DNA of 64,000 nt from Ditylenchus dipsaci (lineage: Eukaryota; Nematoda; Chromadorea; Rhabditida; Anguinidae), in assembly GCA_004194705.1 (NCBI GenBank), contig SADC01000873.1, positions 62,001 to 126,000 on the forward strand, given 5' to 3'. Shown here in pieces: positions 1-10,444 of the stretch. The first letter of the stretch is position 1. Every line of letters starts with the position of its first letter. The position numbers were made by a program, and so were the translations under genes. The notes under the pieces were generated by a model that saw only the letters and a list, made by a program, of their open reading frames with translations, was not told the DNA's origin and did not search any database.

Positions 1-115
1 TTTGGTTGGTCTGATAAATTAAGGGCGGCACCGAATTGATCTACACCAAATTAATCCACATCGAATTGGTCCACACACGAATTGGTCTACTCTTTCCAAA
101 GTCCTGCATCTTGAG
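1..115. repeat. Tandem 'GAATTGGTCCAC' spacer repeats
   Basis: Several imperfect copies of a short unit (GAATTGATCTACACC, TTAATCCACATC, GAATTGGTCCACACAC) run in a row. The composition resembles the tandem-repeat arms of the Foldback-like elements elsewhere in the window, so this may be the end of one that starts outside. No coding potential is seen. Confidence 0.5.
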
Positions 116-502
116 AAATTTTGCGAGAATTCAAATTTTAGTCTGAATCAACTAAACCAAGTGGTCGTCCACTTGGATCGAAATTTTTTCCGTTTTTCAT
201 GTTCCAAAACCTGTTTCCTGGACTAATTCGGGCATGTTGAAGATGGTTTGACAGTGGTAAAATGCCGTTTTCTTATGTATTTTTTGAGTTTGGTAAAATC
301 AATTTTGGTAAAATCAATTATTGCCCAAAACTGAAAAAATACATAAGAAAACGGCATTTTACTATCGTCAAACCATCTTGAGCATGCTCGAATTAGTCCA
401 AAAACAAGTTTTGGAACATGTAAAACGTAAAAAAAATTCTCCAAGTGGACGACCACTTGGTTTAGTTGGTTCAGACTTAAATTCAAATTCCCGCAAAATT
501 TA
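116..502. mobile_element. Foldback element, 'CCAAGTGGTCGTCCACTTGG' family, copy 1
   Basis: A nearly perfect palindrome of about 390 bp. The left arm (from GAAATTTTGCG) is repeated in reverse complement at the right end. Each arm carries a 20-bp self-complementary block CCAAGTGGTCGTCCACTTGG or a remnant of it, followed by a conserved stretch containing GCATGTTGAAGATGG. The same arrangement recurs at about 21655-21970 and 57880-58170, so this is a dispersed family. It has no ORF of its own; open frames here are the two arms read through. Confidence 0.75.
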
Positions 503-540
503 GGTATAATCTTTAATAAACCACTATTTCCAACTTTAAA

Positions 541-818
541 GCCCTGTTTCCAATGAGCGGATTTTCCTTTCACTCTCACTCTCAGTCTGCCTCGCACTCT
601 CACTCTCAGTGTGTACCCAACAGGAAAAAATTGCCTTTCAGTCTTACTTTCACTCTCACTTGCACTCTCACTCTCACTTTCAGTGTACCCAATGAGTTTT
701 TTTGACTCTCACTCTCAGTCTGTCTTTCACTCTCACTCTCACATTGGGTACACACTGAGAGTGAAAGTGAGAGTGAAAGGCAGAGTGGGAGTGAGAGCGC
801 TCATTGGAAACAAGCCTT
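541..818. mobile_element. Inverted-repeat element with (CACTCT)n arms
   Basis: The ends match as inverted repeats (GTTTCCAATGAGCG on the left, its complement on the right). The arms are simple CACTCT/GAGAGT tandems with copies of GTGTACCCAA. Non-coding. Superfamily unknown because no clear target duplication is visible. Confidence 0.6.
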
Positions 819-849
819 AAATAGCATCAGGAATCGGATTTGTTAAGAC

Positions 850-1130
850 CGAAATTTCGATTTCACCTACCTAAATGCAGAAACCCGGGATAGGTAGCCT
901 AGAATCAGGTGGATATCCACCTGGATGTCCCAAAAAAATCTTCAAAAAATTTAAAACAAATATAGCTATCATACTTAAAATTTCATACAAAACACGATTT
1001 GATAGGGCCAAAAAAAATTCACCAACTCCAACCCCAACTACTCATAGGTAAATAGATATCAATCTATGCCGTTAGGGTGGGTAGGTAGGCCTGTATGGTA
1101 GGTGGGTATATCAATAAAGTGGGTATAAGC
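850..1130. repeat. Solitary copy of a GGTGGATATCCACC monomer
   Basis: Contains the palindrome AGGTGGATATCCACCTGGAT followed by a tract like the one after it in the tandem array at 58.9-59.65 kb. Isolated copies also occur near 22.08 and 58.33 kb. Non-coding. Confidence 0.5.
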
Positions 1131-1203
1131 ACCAATAGGGTGGTTATGTAGACCTGGAGAGAGGATCGATGAAAAAATTGGAGTCTTCGATGATTTCTAT
1201 GTA

Positions 1204-1452
1204 CCGTATTTCCTCTAATAACTCACCCGGGTGAGTTATTTTTGGATCGCTGAAAATTGGAAAAATTTGAGGTCGATCTCGAGATTTTTGGGTGAAAATA
1301 TTAAATTTAAAAACTGGAATCGGTAGAGCTCGTGGGAATTAAGAAAACGCAATAAACAGCTTTGCAAAATATTTGTTCCGAGCTGAGATATAGGCGCTCA
1401 AAGTTGAGGGGGTGAGTTATTAGAGCAGGGTGAGTTATTATAGGAAATACGG
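1204..1452. mobile_element. TA-flanked MITE, CCGTATTTCC family
   Basis: Terminal inverted repeats CCGTATTTCCTCTAATAAC and its (slightly diverged) complement are flanked on both sides by TA, with GGGTGAGTTATT next to the tips. The same tips are found at 4830, 18298, 21241, 43633, 46802, 47516 and 51274. TA flanking fits a Tc1/mariner-type target duplication. Non-coding. Confidence 0.75.
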
Positions 1453-2092
1453 TACATATACATGAGCAAAGAACAAGCACAAAACTGACCTATAACGAAG
1501 CTTTATAAGAAAGAGTGTGCAAACTCAGATGCTTCCGAAAACCAAATTCTCCCAAACTCATTTCTCCAAAAAACTCAAATTCCCAAACTCATCTTGTCGA
1601 AAACGGAATATTTTGAAAAAAGCTCCTGAAAACGACAAATGCCGAAAACGACAAATGCCGAAAACGGCAAATGACGAAAACGGACATTTTTGAAACGGGA
1701 AACGCCGAAAATCAATACAGCCGTATAAGGCCATCTATATCAGATTTGACGCAGAACGAGTGAAAAATGGGAGGATTCGAAAAATTTTGAAAAAAACTGC
1801 TGGTTCGCGCCTTAACGCACGGGCATTCCCCTTTAAAATTGAATTTGTAGCAACAAACCCTGTCAATTCATAATCCGTTGATAAATTTACCGGTTGACCA
1901 ATTTACCAGTTGACCAATTCACCGTTGACCAATCCACCGTTGATCAATTCACCTAGAGCCGTGAAAACTTTGATGGACAATGGCGTACGCAGGGGCACAA
2001 CATATTTAACTAATGATTTATAGAGCTAGTAGATTTCAAGCTCAATTATTTCGGCAAGAGAGCTTTTTGAGTTCCGTTCAAAGACTTTTTCG
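1453..2092. other. Intergenic stretch with short tandem repeats
   Basis: No gene seen. It holds a run of GAAAACG(G/A)CAAATG-type repeats (about 1600-1710) and an array of GTTGACCAATTCACC units (about 1875-1960) ending in CACCTAGAGCC, the same end as the element at 22520-23756. It is probably a remnant arm of that family just upstream of the kinase gene. Confidence 0.4.
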
Positions 2093-5000
2093 ATGGTAAG
2101 CAAATTTTGTCATTTTAAGAAAAATAAAAAAAATCATAGGATCAAAAGATTGTGGTAACTGAAGATGATATCCTTGCTGTCCCTTGCAGAGCCTTTGAGA
2201 CCGACAAATGGTTAGAAGATGCCAGCGATTTCAGCTCTATCTACAGCAATGAACCAGAAATAGCTATCGATAATGACGAGGAAGAAGAAGGAAGCATCAA
2301 TCAAACTCTCGAGGAAATAAGTCAGCGACTGCTCAAGTAGGCCTTTTTCAAAAAATAGTACATTTTCGCTTACAAGTTGTTGTAAAAAATTTAAGATTTG
2401 GCCTGGACAAAAATGGATTGCCACTTCAGGATGACTTGTTCTTTCCTTCTTATGAAGCTGCTGCCAACTTCGTTCCGTATCCTCCGGCATCTCAAGCTAT
2501 TCATGTTGTGCTATGGGATTATTTCACTGGCAAGTCTTGTCTGGATTGCAACTGCTCCGCCAATGACCAAGTCACTCTGATCGCCGAAGAATTTCAGTAC
2601 GACATCTGTAGTATGTCATTGAGTGGTGAAATGTAACTGTTTAGAGTTCGAAAGTTGGAGGGGGAAAGGAGTCCCCGAAGAAGCTATTTTCGTCTTCCAA
2701 GAAGGTGGTCTCTCGTGAAATGGGTATCAAACAAGACTTTGCAGCCGATTATTGGGTTAATTCCTTCGTGTTGGATTGTTTCTCAAAGCTTTTTTGAAGG
2801 TAGTGCTTAAACATTTTTAAAACATGCTTTTAATTTCTGTTTTTAAGAAAACTATCGTCTATTCTGCAGATCGACATGGTACATTGGTATTTGTAAACTC
2901 TCACCACCAACTCCATCATCAACTTTTTTGACTCACTTTCGATTATAGCCGAGGTCGCAACAGCATACGAACTTATCCTGGATGACAGAAACTCTCATAG
3001 AGCAGGTATCGTGATAGTTGTTGTACGGAAAATATACCTATTGATTTTAGGCCGCTTTGTAATATTTAGCCCATGTTGGTTGAATGTCAACCCAAAGGAT
3101 CCAAGACCTTTTATTCTACTTCTCATGTGCCAGAAGCCAGCGAGTGTTGTGAACAAAACTATTGAGCTAGCTAATATCAAGGATAAACGTAAAAGTCTTT
3201 TTAAATATTCGTGTTGTGATCTTCCCTTATTTAGGCAAAAAGCTTAAGTCAAGGTTAGTTGACCCGTCGTTTTCACGAGTGATATTCCTGTGCCGGGTGA
3301 AGCTCCTATGCCGGTGCGTCAACCAGCTGGAATGGTAAAGCCCAGCCTAGTGAAAAGTCATCATTTACTCTTTTTTTCAGGATAGCCGAATGATGTCAGT
3401 TATGCAGAAGAGGCGTAGCGTGCGGATTTCCATGCGAGAAGGTCTTGATCCGGAATTAGTAGCTGAACACGTCTCCACTCCATTTTATTTAAAGTGATCA
3501 ATTCTTTCATGGTGGAAATTTAATGTTGATTTTAGTCCTACACCATCAGTCGTAATCATATCGGCAGGTATCTCCTTTTCGACAAGCAGTATGAAACTCT
3601 TTTTGATCTGGTGCACTATCTCACAACCGTTCCTTCGGCTCTTCCTCATCGCTTGCAACAAGGTTCCCTGCTGTATGTTGGGTTGAAATCAAAAAAATTT
3701 TTCAGGACCTCAAAATTTCTCTGAACTATTTTTTGATTCCGTTCCGCAACCATTTCCAAATCCTAAACGGGATATTTACTCGTTGGCAATGAAATCAGAA
3801 AAAATAGCATCAGAAAACTACTCGCAGGTGGCTAGTTTTTTTAAGCTCTGTCGTTAAAATGGCGTCTTAGGAAGTGAATCCATTTTTTCTAAGTCAAGCA
3901 TTTTCAATTCTCAACCGTGCTCTTCTCCTGAGGCCTCAGCTGGTGCCGGGTAATTATCCTTCTGTCGCTCTCAGCGCTGTTTCCTACGATGAGAAAGGTC
4001 TGCTGGGGACTGGTATATTTCACACCTTATCGAGCTTTTTTCCTGGTAGTAAATCCGTGTTTGCAGGTGAGTTCGGAGCCGTCTATAAAGGAAAGTTGAA
4101 CATGCAGAAAAGTATTATGGTCGATGTAGCTGTCAAAGTGCTCAAAAGAATTAACCGAAATAGTAAAAATTATGACGCTTGGGTTTCTGAAATGGAAGTA
4201 TTGCAAGTACGTTTTACCTATACACAGTGGTTGCGCCACATTTAGTGTATTTTCTTGGTAAGGTATTCATTTTAGATGGTATCTCATCCAAACCTGATCC
4301 GGTTTTATGGTATTTTAACTTTGTGCACAACTCTATGGTTTACTTTGAAATTTTTATTATAACACATAGGCTTTTGCTACGACGAGAAAGCGGAGAAAGT
4401 TCTGCTGGCTTTTGAGCTTATGAAAGTGGGATCACTAATGAGTTATTTAAAGGTTTTTTTTGATTTTTCGTTTTTCACTTGTGGTGTGTATGCATGTTTT
4501 CAGAGCAAACAGTTTGAAGTCAGTGTCAACGAGTATATTGACTTTTTGCTCCAAATCTCCTGGTACTCTTGATTAGTTCTGTGTATTTCAAATATTTGTG
4601 TGTTAATTTTAGTGGCATGGATTATTTGCATAGTAAGTTCGATAACAGTTGTTGGATAAGCTTCTGGTGTTTTTAAGGTCTAGATCCTCCCATAATTCAT
4701 GGTGATTTGGCGGGTAAAATTTTTGATTTTTTGGCATGGTATTATTCTAATTTCTTAATAATAGCGAGGAATGTTCTAATGACCTACAGTCCAATCGATC
4801 ACACAAGGTTTATTTGTTATTTTCTATTACCGTATTTCCTCTAGTAAGCGCCCTCCCAAAATCCGCTATTTCTTAAATTCATTCTCCTCCTTTTATACCG
4901 GGTTTTTGTTTTCGAACGCCACATATGTTATATACCAAAATGTAGCTGGGAATCTGCGCTACATTTTGGTATATAACAAATGTGGCGTTCGAAAACAAAA

Positions 5001-5800
5001 ACCCGGTATAAAAGGAGGAGAATGAATTTAAGAAATAGCGGATTTTGGGGAGGGCTCTTAGAGGAAATACGGTATATTAGATTTCTAACAGTGTGGGTTG
5101 CAGGTTCGTCCTAAAGATTTCAGACTTCGGGCTGTCGAGGATCACGAAGCCTCAGTACACATCTGGTGAACAATGGAGTGAACACATACCACTAGAGAGT
5201 GAAAAATTACCGTAGTTTTTCCAAAGTACTACTTCATGTTTTTAGTTTTGGAATAAGAAATATTTAGTTTCAAGTGGTTGCCGCCCGAAGTTCTTCATCG
5301 TCGTGAGCTGAATCCAATGTCTGATGTTTGGTCATACGGAATAACGGTTCGTATTTCCCTGTTCTCTAATGCATTTCAATAAAAGGCTCTTCCGCCTCTG
5401 TATTAAAATTGTTAGGTGTGCGAAATCTACGGGGTTGTTGATCCATATGGTATGAAATTTTTAAAAGTATGTTTAAAATTGCTGAACCCTATGTATTTGT
5501 AGGAATGGTTGCATCTGAAAAGGTTTTACCATATTGCAATGATGGGTACCGAATGGAAAAGCCAGACGGCATGCCTGCCTATGTTTTCGATGTTGTTCTT
5601 AAGGTCGTGTTTTTTTTAAACTTTTATTTACACCTTTTACAGAAAGTTTTTAGTGCTGGCGCTTCCAACCGGTGGACAGACCAAGCTTTGAAGAAATTCA
5701 GCTGTTGTTAGAGCCTTTTTACATCGAGATGGAAGAAGTGCATTTGGCTGTGGTCACCAAGCGCTTAGAAGAGTTGGAAAAAATTAAGCCAAGAATGTAA
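2093..5800 (+). CDS. Src-type cytoplasmic tyrosine kinase (SH3-SH2-kinase)
   Basis: A non-receptor protein tyrosine kinase that should phosphorylate tyrosines on signalling proteins at the inner membrane or in the cytoplasm. The proposed start is ATG 2093-2095, followed at once by an intron; exons 2140-2336 and 2396-2610 give an acidic leader and then an SH3 start (VVLWDYF). The SH3 end (GLIPSCWIV) lies near 2750-2790. SH2 begins TWYIAEVATAYELIL near 2880 and continues GRFVIFSP and later GRYLLFDKQYETLFDLVHYL (about 3570). Kinase motifs in order: LGTGEFGAVYKG, VAVKVLK, HGDLAARNVL, ISDFGLSR, KWLPPEVL, MSDVWSYG, CWRFQPVDRPSF, ending at TAA 5798-5800. About 20 introns, most 40-60 bp. Oddities: HGD replaces the usual HRD, and the SH2 FLVR arginine appears lost (FVIF). 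Splicing across 2600-2750 and 3240-3540 is uncertain, and a second degenerate SH2 is possible. No signal peptide or membrane segment is visible, so not a receptor. Confidence 0.9.
4830..5072. mobile_element. TA-flanked MITE inside a kinase intron
   Basis: An almost perfect 243-bp hairpin with CCGTATTTCC tips, flanked by TA on both sides, sits in the intron between the exon coding RNVLMTYSPIDHTR and the one coding KISDFGLSR. The arms are virtually identical over more than 100 bp, suggesting recent insertion. It enlarges a roughly 50-bp intron to about 300 bp. Confidence 0.85.
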
Positions 5801-5977
5801 ATAATGTGCAAACAGGTGTGTAATTGTATAGTATAATTAAGATGTTTCGATGAATCGTCTGTTTTCATAGGGCCTTTATCGAAGGATCTATTTGTAGGCT
5901 AGGTTTAGTGGTTGTGCGTATTGTAGACTCTATTATTCTTTACATATTAAAATTTTCTGCAATCAGTGTAAAGTAGA

Positions 5978-5983
5978 AATAAA
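5978..5983 (+). terminator. Poly(A) signal of the kinase gene
   Basis: AATAAA about 180 bp after the kinase stop codon, in AT-rich sequence; the only good candidate downstream. Confidence 0.55.
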
Positions 5984-6371
5984 TTGATATGAGTATTTTG
6001 ATGGCACCATTTAAACGTCTATTATATGCTCCATTTATGATTGACTTGCTGAGTGTTCTTGTTGGCGTCTGAAAATGCAGGTGGTTGTGGTAGAGGCAAT
6101 TGACTATAACATTAAGTATTATAAATTACCTCGCCACCAACCATAGGAGCTATATTACCGGAGGTTGTAGAAGAAGATCGTCGGGTGGCACCACCACTTG
6201 AGATCACTGATGTTGCATTATTGCTGTGCTCCTCTCTATTAGTTATGTCAGCTGTTATGTTAACATGATTTCGAGATTTTGGGTTTGACATTGCTGCAAA
6301 GAAATTTTGTGAGAAGATGATTTGGTGACAGAAATTTCGACGGCGGAAAATTTGGCGGAATTTTTAAGATG
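5984..6371. other. Intergenic, nothing recognised
   Basis: AT-rich sequence between the kinase 3' end and the next inverted-repeat element. I see no ORF with domain features and no clear repeat. Confidence 0.4.
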
Positions 6372-7530
6372 GCAAAGCTTTTTTGCCTCTAAAAAGTTTT
6401 TTTGCAGCTAAAAAGCTTCTTTTTGCCGTTTATCGTACAAACGAGTATTTCTCGGTGTTTTTCAACGTTTTTTTATTTTTACATCAGCATGTAGTTTGGA
6501 ATCTCTAGTTTCTAACAAGCTATTAACTGACTCGATGTAATAATGAAAAGGTTGAGAAATACCAGTTTTTAAGAGACAGCAGTTGTTCCATAAAAAGAGG
6601 TGTTTCTCAGGCGTGGCGACATTTGCGGTTCTCAATTCGCGTGCGGACATTGGCGGACTTGATATTTTGCGGACCGATATTAGCGGCCCGACTTTTGCGG
6701 AACGACATCGGCGAACTCGACATCTGCGGACCGACAATTATGGACCGACATTTGCGGCCCGAAAAATGCGGATGGACATTTGCGGACGCGACTTTAGCGG
6801 ACACGACTTTGGCGGACGCATAATTTAAGGACGCGACATTTGCGGATATTTTTGTAGATCAAAAGGGCGTAGAGGCGTTAGGCCCTTTTTTCCACTTTTT
6901 GGCGTTCTGCCCTATGCTATATTTTAGCCACTTAGGCCTTATTTTTTAACTTAGGCTTAGGCTCAGGGTAGGCCAGCGCACGTTAGCCGGGACTAAAAAA
7001 TGTCTTAAGAAACACAAAATGGCTTTAAAATAAAGCCTAGGTGGCTAAAATATAACATAGGGCAGAACGCCAAAAAGTGGAAAAAAAGGGCCTAAAAGCT
7101 ACGACCCGATCAAAACAGGCATATTGAGTTCAAAAAAGAAGGTCCGCATTTGTCAGTACGCAAAATGATGCGTTCGAAAAGTCGTGTCTGCTAAGGACCT
7201 TCCATATTTGTCGGGCCGCAATTGTCCATCCGCATTTGTCGTCCCGACGCAAATGTCGCGTCCGCCTAAACCCGTCCGCCATTTGTCGCGTTTGCAAATT
7301 GAGAACCGCAATTGTCGCCACGCCGTTTCTCAAACTTTTCATAACTACATCAACTCAGGTGATGGCTTATTAGAAACAAGAGATCCTGGGCTACATGCTG
7401 ATGTAAAACTAAAAAATTTTACGACAGAAAAAACATCGAGAAATACTCGTTTGTACGATTAGCGGCAAAAAGAAGCCTTTAGCTGCAAAAAAAGCTTTTT
7501 GGCGACAAAAGAAAGCCTTGCCCGTTCCAA
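6372..7530. mobile_element. Nested foldback with (CGGACCGACATTTG)n arms
   Basis: Outer tips GGCAAAGCTTTTTTGCC and (complement) AAAGCCTTGCCC enclose arms that first match as a unique inverted repeat (GAGTATTTCTCGGTGTTTTT and complement at about 7433) and then become a roughly 20-bp tandem array of GCGGACCGACATTTGCGG-like units (6650-6850, and 7140-7290 in complement). The centre holds a further hairpin (GGCCCTTTTTTCCACTTTTT near 6880, complement near 7080). Open frames here only translate the tandem units. No TSD found, so only probably a member of the Foldback-like group. Confidence 0.7.
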
Positions 7531-7762
7531 GAGGGCCGTTATGTACGTTTGCTTTGACATTCCGAGTTTTCGACACCAGACTCGTGTCCAGCATGGTCGA
7601 TTAGCTTATAAAGTGCTTTCTGATTTGAGAAATCACTCATATTTCACTGATATTCCTATAGTTGCAGAAAAATACAAAACACCAAAAGTCATACAAAAAT
7701 TTTGTATAAGTTAATTTAGTTTTTGTGTCTCTTTTTCAAAAAGAGATGAAAGAAAAGCTTTG

Positions 7763-7930
7763 CCCGTTTTAAGAATCCACCCTTTTTCAAAAATGTGCAC
7801 TTTCAAAAATGCACATGCACTTTCGAATTGCAGATGCACTTTTGAAATTGCATATGCACTTTTGAAAGTGCATGTGCATTTTTCAGAAACGCATGTGCAT
7901 TTTTGAAATTGCACATGTATTTTTGATGAT
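7763..7930. repeat. (TGCACTTTNGAAATTGCACA)n tandem repeat
   Basis: Eight or more imperfect copies of a roughly 20-bp unit rich in ATGCACTTTTGAAA. It follows a single AAGCTTTGCCCG tip at about 7755, so it may be one arm of a Foldback-like element whose other arm is missing. Confidence 0.6.
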
Positions 7931-8339
7931 TCACTGTGCAATTCGATGGCTTTTTGTTGATCTTCAAATTTTTTCAAATCTTAAATAAGTTTTTGCTATA
8001 TAATATACAAGACGCATTTCGGATATTCACTTAAGAATTCTGGTTTTCGTTCGGCTGGTCCCCTGTGAAAAAAGGTATTGTCAGTAGTAAGTAGTAAAAG
8101 TAATACTCGACAACCCTAATCAACAGCACTTTTGATCAACATTGTTTTCACTCTTTCCTCCCACACCTAAAAACAAAAATTTATTTTTCGGCAAAATTGG
8201 GTTACACTTCAAGGGACAAAACCCTAGGGTGGTTTTGTATCGAGGTGGTGTTGTATCAGGGTTCACTTGACTTAATTTCAGTCATAGCTGATCAAATCGG
8301 TCCATTTTGGGTGGTGCTATATCGGAGTAGTGTTGTATC

Positions 8340-10283
8340 CAGGGGCCAATTTTTCCGGGCAAAGCTTTTCCTTGCTGCTAAAAGACTTCTTTTTGCTCCC
8401 AAAGGACTTTTTTTGCTGCTAATTTTGTCTGCTGCAAAAACACTTCTTTTTGCTGCAAAAGAACTTTTTTTGCTGCATAAAGACTCTTCGTGCTGCAAAA
8501 ATACTTTTTTTTCGCTGCTAAAATACTATTTATGCTGCTTATTTTGTCTGCTGCAAAAAGACTTTTTTTTTGCTCCAAGAAGACTTTTTTTGCTGCAAAA
8601 ACACTTCTTTTTGCTGCAAAAGAACTTTTTTTTGCTGCATAAAGACTCTTCGTGCTGCAAAAATACTTTTTTTCCGCTGCTAAAATACTTTTTATGGTGC
8701 AAATATTCTTTTGCCTCACATGCCTTCTTTGCAGCATTTTTACTAGAAATATCAATTATTATACATATTTTGCGGTCAATTCGTCCACAAATTTTTTATT
8801 ATTTCTTAGAAACGAATAAACCATGCTATTCAACCCAAAATTGTGTGCTGAAAACAGTCTGTTGAGATCAAAATCCTGTTTTGGCTAACTACAATCTTTA
8901 ATACCCTGGGTTATTTATGAAAAAAACAGTACCCACTTTAAGGTAGTCGGCACTTATGCATTTCGGGGGGGGGAGGTTGTTGATGGTGGATGGATGTGCG
9001 CATTTATAATAATTTTAGAAGAGTGTTTAAACATCTTCTAAGTAATTGTTTTACGCAAGTTTTTAAGTTTTTATTCAATTTTTGCCCCTGAAATCAATAA
9101 GTACCAGGTAGTCGACGTTAAAATTAAAGGAATCATTCAGATTGAGCTTATAAATAATTATATCATGCCTAGAACAGTGCCTCGTGTACTTTAGTGTATA
9201 TGAAAAATCGGTTTTTTGTCGCGAAATTTTCAGGCAGTACTTAAGTTGTTCAACCAGACCGTTGAATAGCATGGTTTATTCGTTCCTGAGTGATAATAAA
9301 AATTTTGTGGACAAATTGACCACAAAATATGTATAATAATTGATATTTCTAGTAAAAATGCTGCAAAGAAGGCATGTGAAGCAAAACAACATTTGCAGCA
9401 AAAAAAGTATTTTAGCAGCAAAAAAAGTCTTTTTGCAGAACGAAGAGTCTTTTTGCAGCAAAAAAAGTCTTCTAGGAGCAAAAAAAAGTCTTTTTGCAGC
9501 AGACAAAATTAGCAGCAAAAAAAGTCCTTTGGGAGCAAAAAAAGTCTTTTTGGCGCGAAAAAAGTCTTTTTGCAGCAAAAAAAATTAGCAGCAAAAAAGT
9601 CCTTTGGGAGCAAAAAGAAGTCTTTTAGCAGCAAGGAAAAGCTTTGCCCAATTTTTCCCATCGACATCGATTTCGATTTTAAAATCGATTTTGATTTGAA
9701 GATTGATGTTAACATCGATGTTGATATCGATGTCAACATCGATGTTGAAATATTTTATTTTATTTGGGATTTTTGTCTCATTCACTGTATACTCATGTTC
9801 GTTGTATGTAGCTACGTCTATCTATGTCTTTATGCATGTCACACTTCTATGATCAAACTTTCTCGCCAAAGCACTCTTACGCAGAACCCTTGCATCGCTG
9901 ACTGATCCTGGATTACTTGCGTTGACGTAGCGGTTATCTGTTCATTTAGCATTGCACTAAAACAAAAGAACGTGAAATTAGAAAAAGTAAAAAAATGTAA
10001 AAAAGGAAAGAGTGACAATGAGCAAGCACCAAGCGATGACGAGCAAAAGCAAAACAGCGACAACAATACAATGAGAAACTTTTTTCCAACCAAATTTTCC
10101 CTTAGATAACCAAATATGTGAAAAAATACAAAAGCAAAATTTTCCAAAAATCTATTTTAAAATCGATATCAACATCGATGTCGACATCGATTTGATATCG
10201 ATTTCAATAAATATAGGTAAAAAATCAAAATCAAAATCGATTTTAAAATCGAAATCGATGTCGATGGGAAAAATTGGCCCCTG
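8340..10283. mobile_element. CAGGGGCC-ended element with ATCGATGTTGATATCGATG arms, split by a Foldback
   Basis: The left tip CAGGGGCCAATTTTTCC and right tip GGAAAAATTGGCCCCTG are complementary. The next bases, CATCGACATCGATTTCG, lie at 9659 because another element (8357-9649) has inserted in the tip. The arms are short tandem repeats of ATCGAT-rich units (9660-9745 and 10155-10265). CAGGG tips resemble hAT-type MITEs, but no 8-bp TSD was recognised. Between the arms (9750-10150) there is no convincing gene. Confidence 0.6.
8357..9649. mobile_element. Foldback-like element, TSD AATTTTTCC
   Basis: The tips GGGCAAAGCTTTTCC and its complement are flanked by an exact 9-bp direct repeat AATTTTTCC (8348-8356 and 9650-9658). 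Each arm is a tandem array of about 20-bp units of the form TGCTGCAAAAAGACTTTTTT. The middle (about 8720-9350) contains a short unique inverted repeat (TTTTTACTAGAAATATCAAT) and about 400 bp of single-copy sequence without a recognisable gene. Tandem-repeat arms with a 9-bp duplication are the hallmark of Drosophila-type Foldback elements, related to Mutator-like transposons. Long open frames here are repeat translations. Confidence 0.85.
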
Positions 10284-10444
10284 AGATAAGAAATTTCTTA
10301 TATCAGAATTTTCAAAAAATTCTGATATAAGAATTTTTATCTAAGAATTTTCCTATCTCAGAATTTTCTTATCTAAAAATTCTTAGATCAGAAAATTCTG
10401 AGATAGGAAAATTCTTAGATAATAGCTCTTAGGTAAGAATTTTC
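10284..10444. repeat. AGATAAGAATTTTC palindromic repeats
   Basis: Clustered, self-complementary copies of AGATAAGAATTTTC / GAAAATTCTTATCT. The same repeats occur at 12508-12610, 14440-14560 and 14806-15000, and they are the target into which two poly-C elements inserted (at 10445 and 14569). Confidence 0.65.

Noticed and set aside
2995..3247. A frame at 3011-3247 as a separate small gene
   Set aside because: Its downstream part is in phase with the preceding SH2 exon across a roughly 46-bp intron and belongs to the kinase.
8197..8865. A 222-codon open frame, the longest in the window
   Set aside because: It is a translation of the AAGACTTTTTTTGCTGC tandem repeats in the arm of the 8357-9649 element; the same peptide pattern appears on other strands and in the other arm.
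9340..9785. Lys/Phe- and Asp/Ile-rich frames
   Set aside because: They are the right arm of the same Foldback element and the ATCGAT tandem arm of its neighbour.
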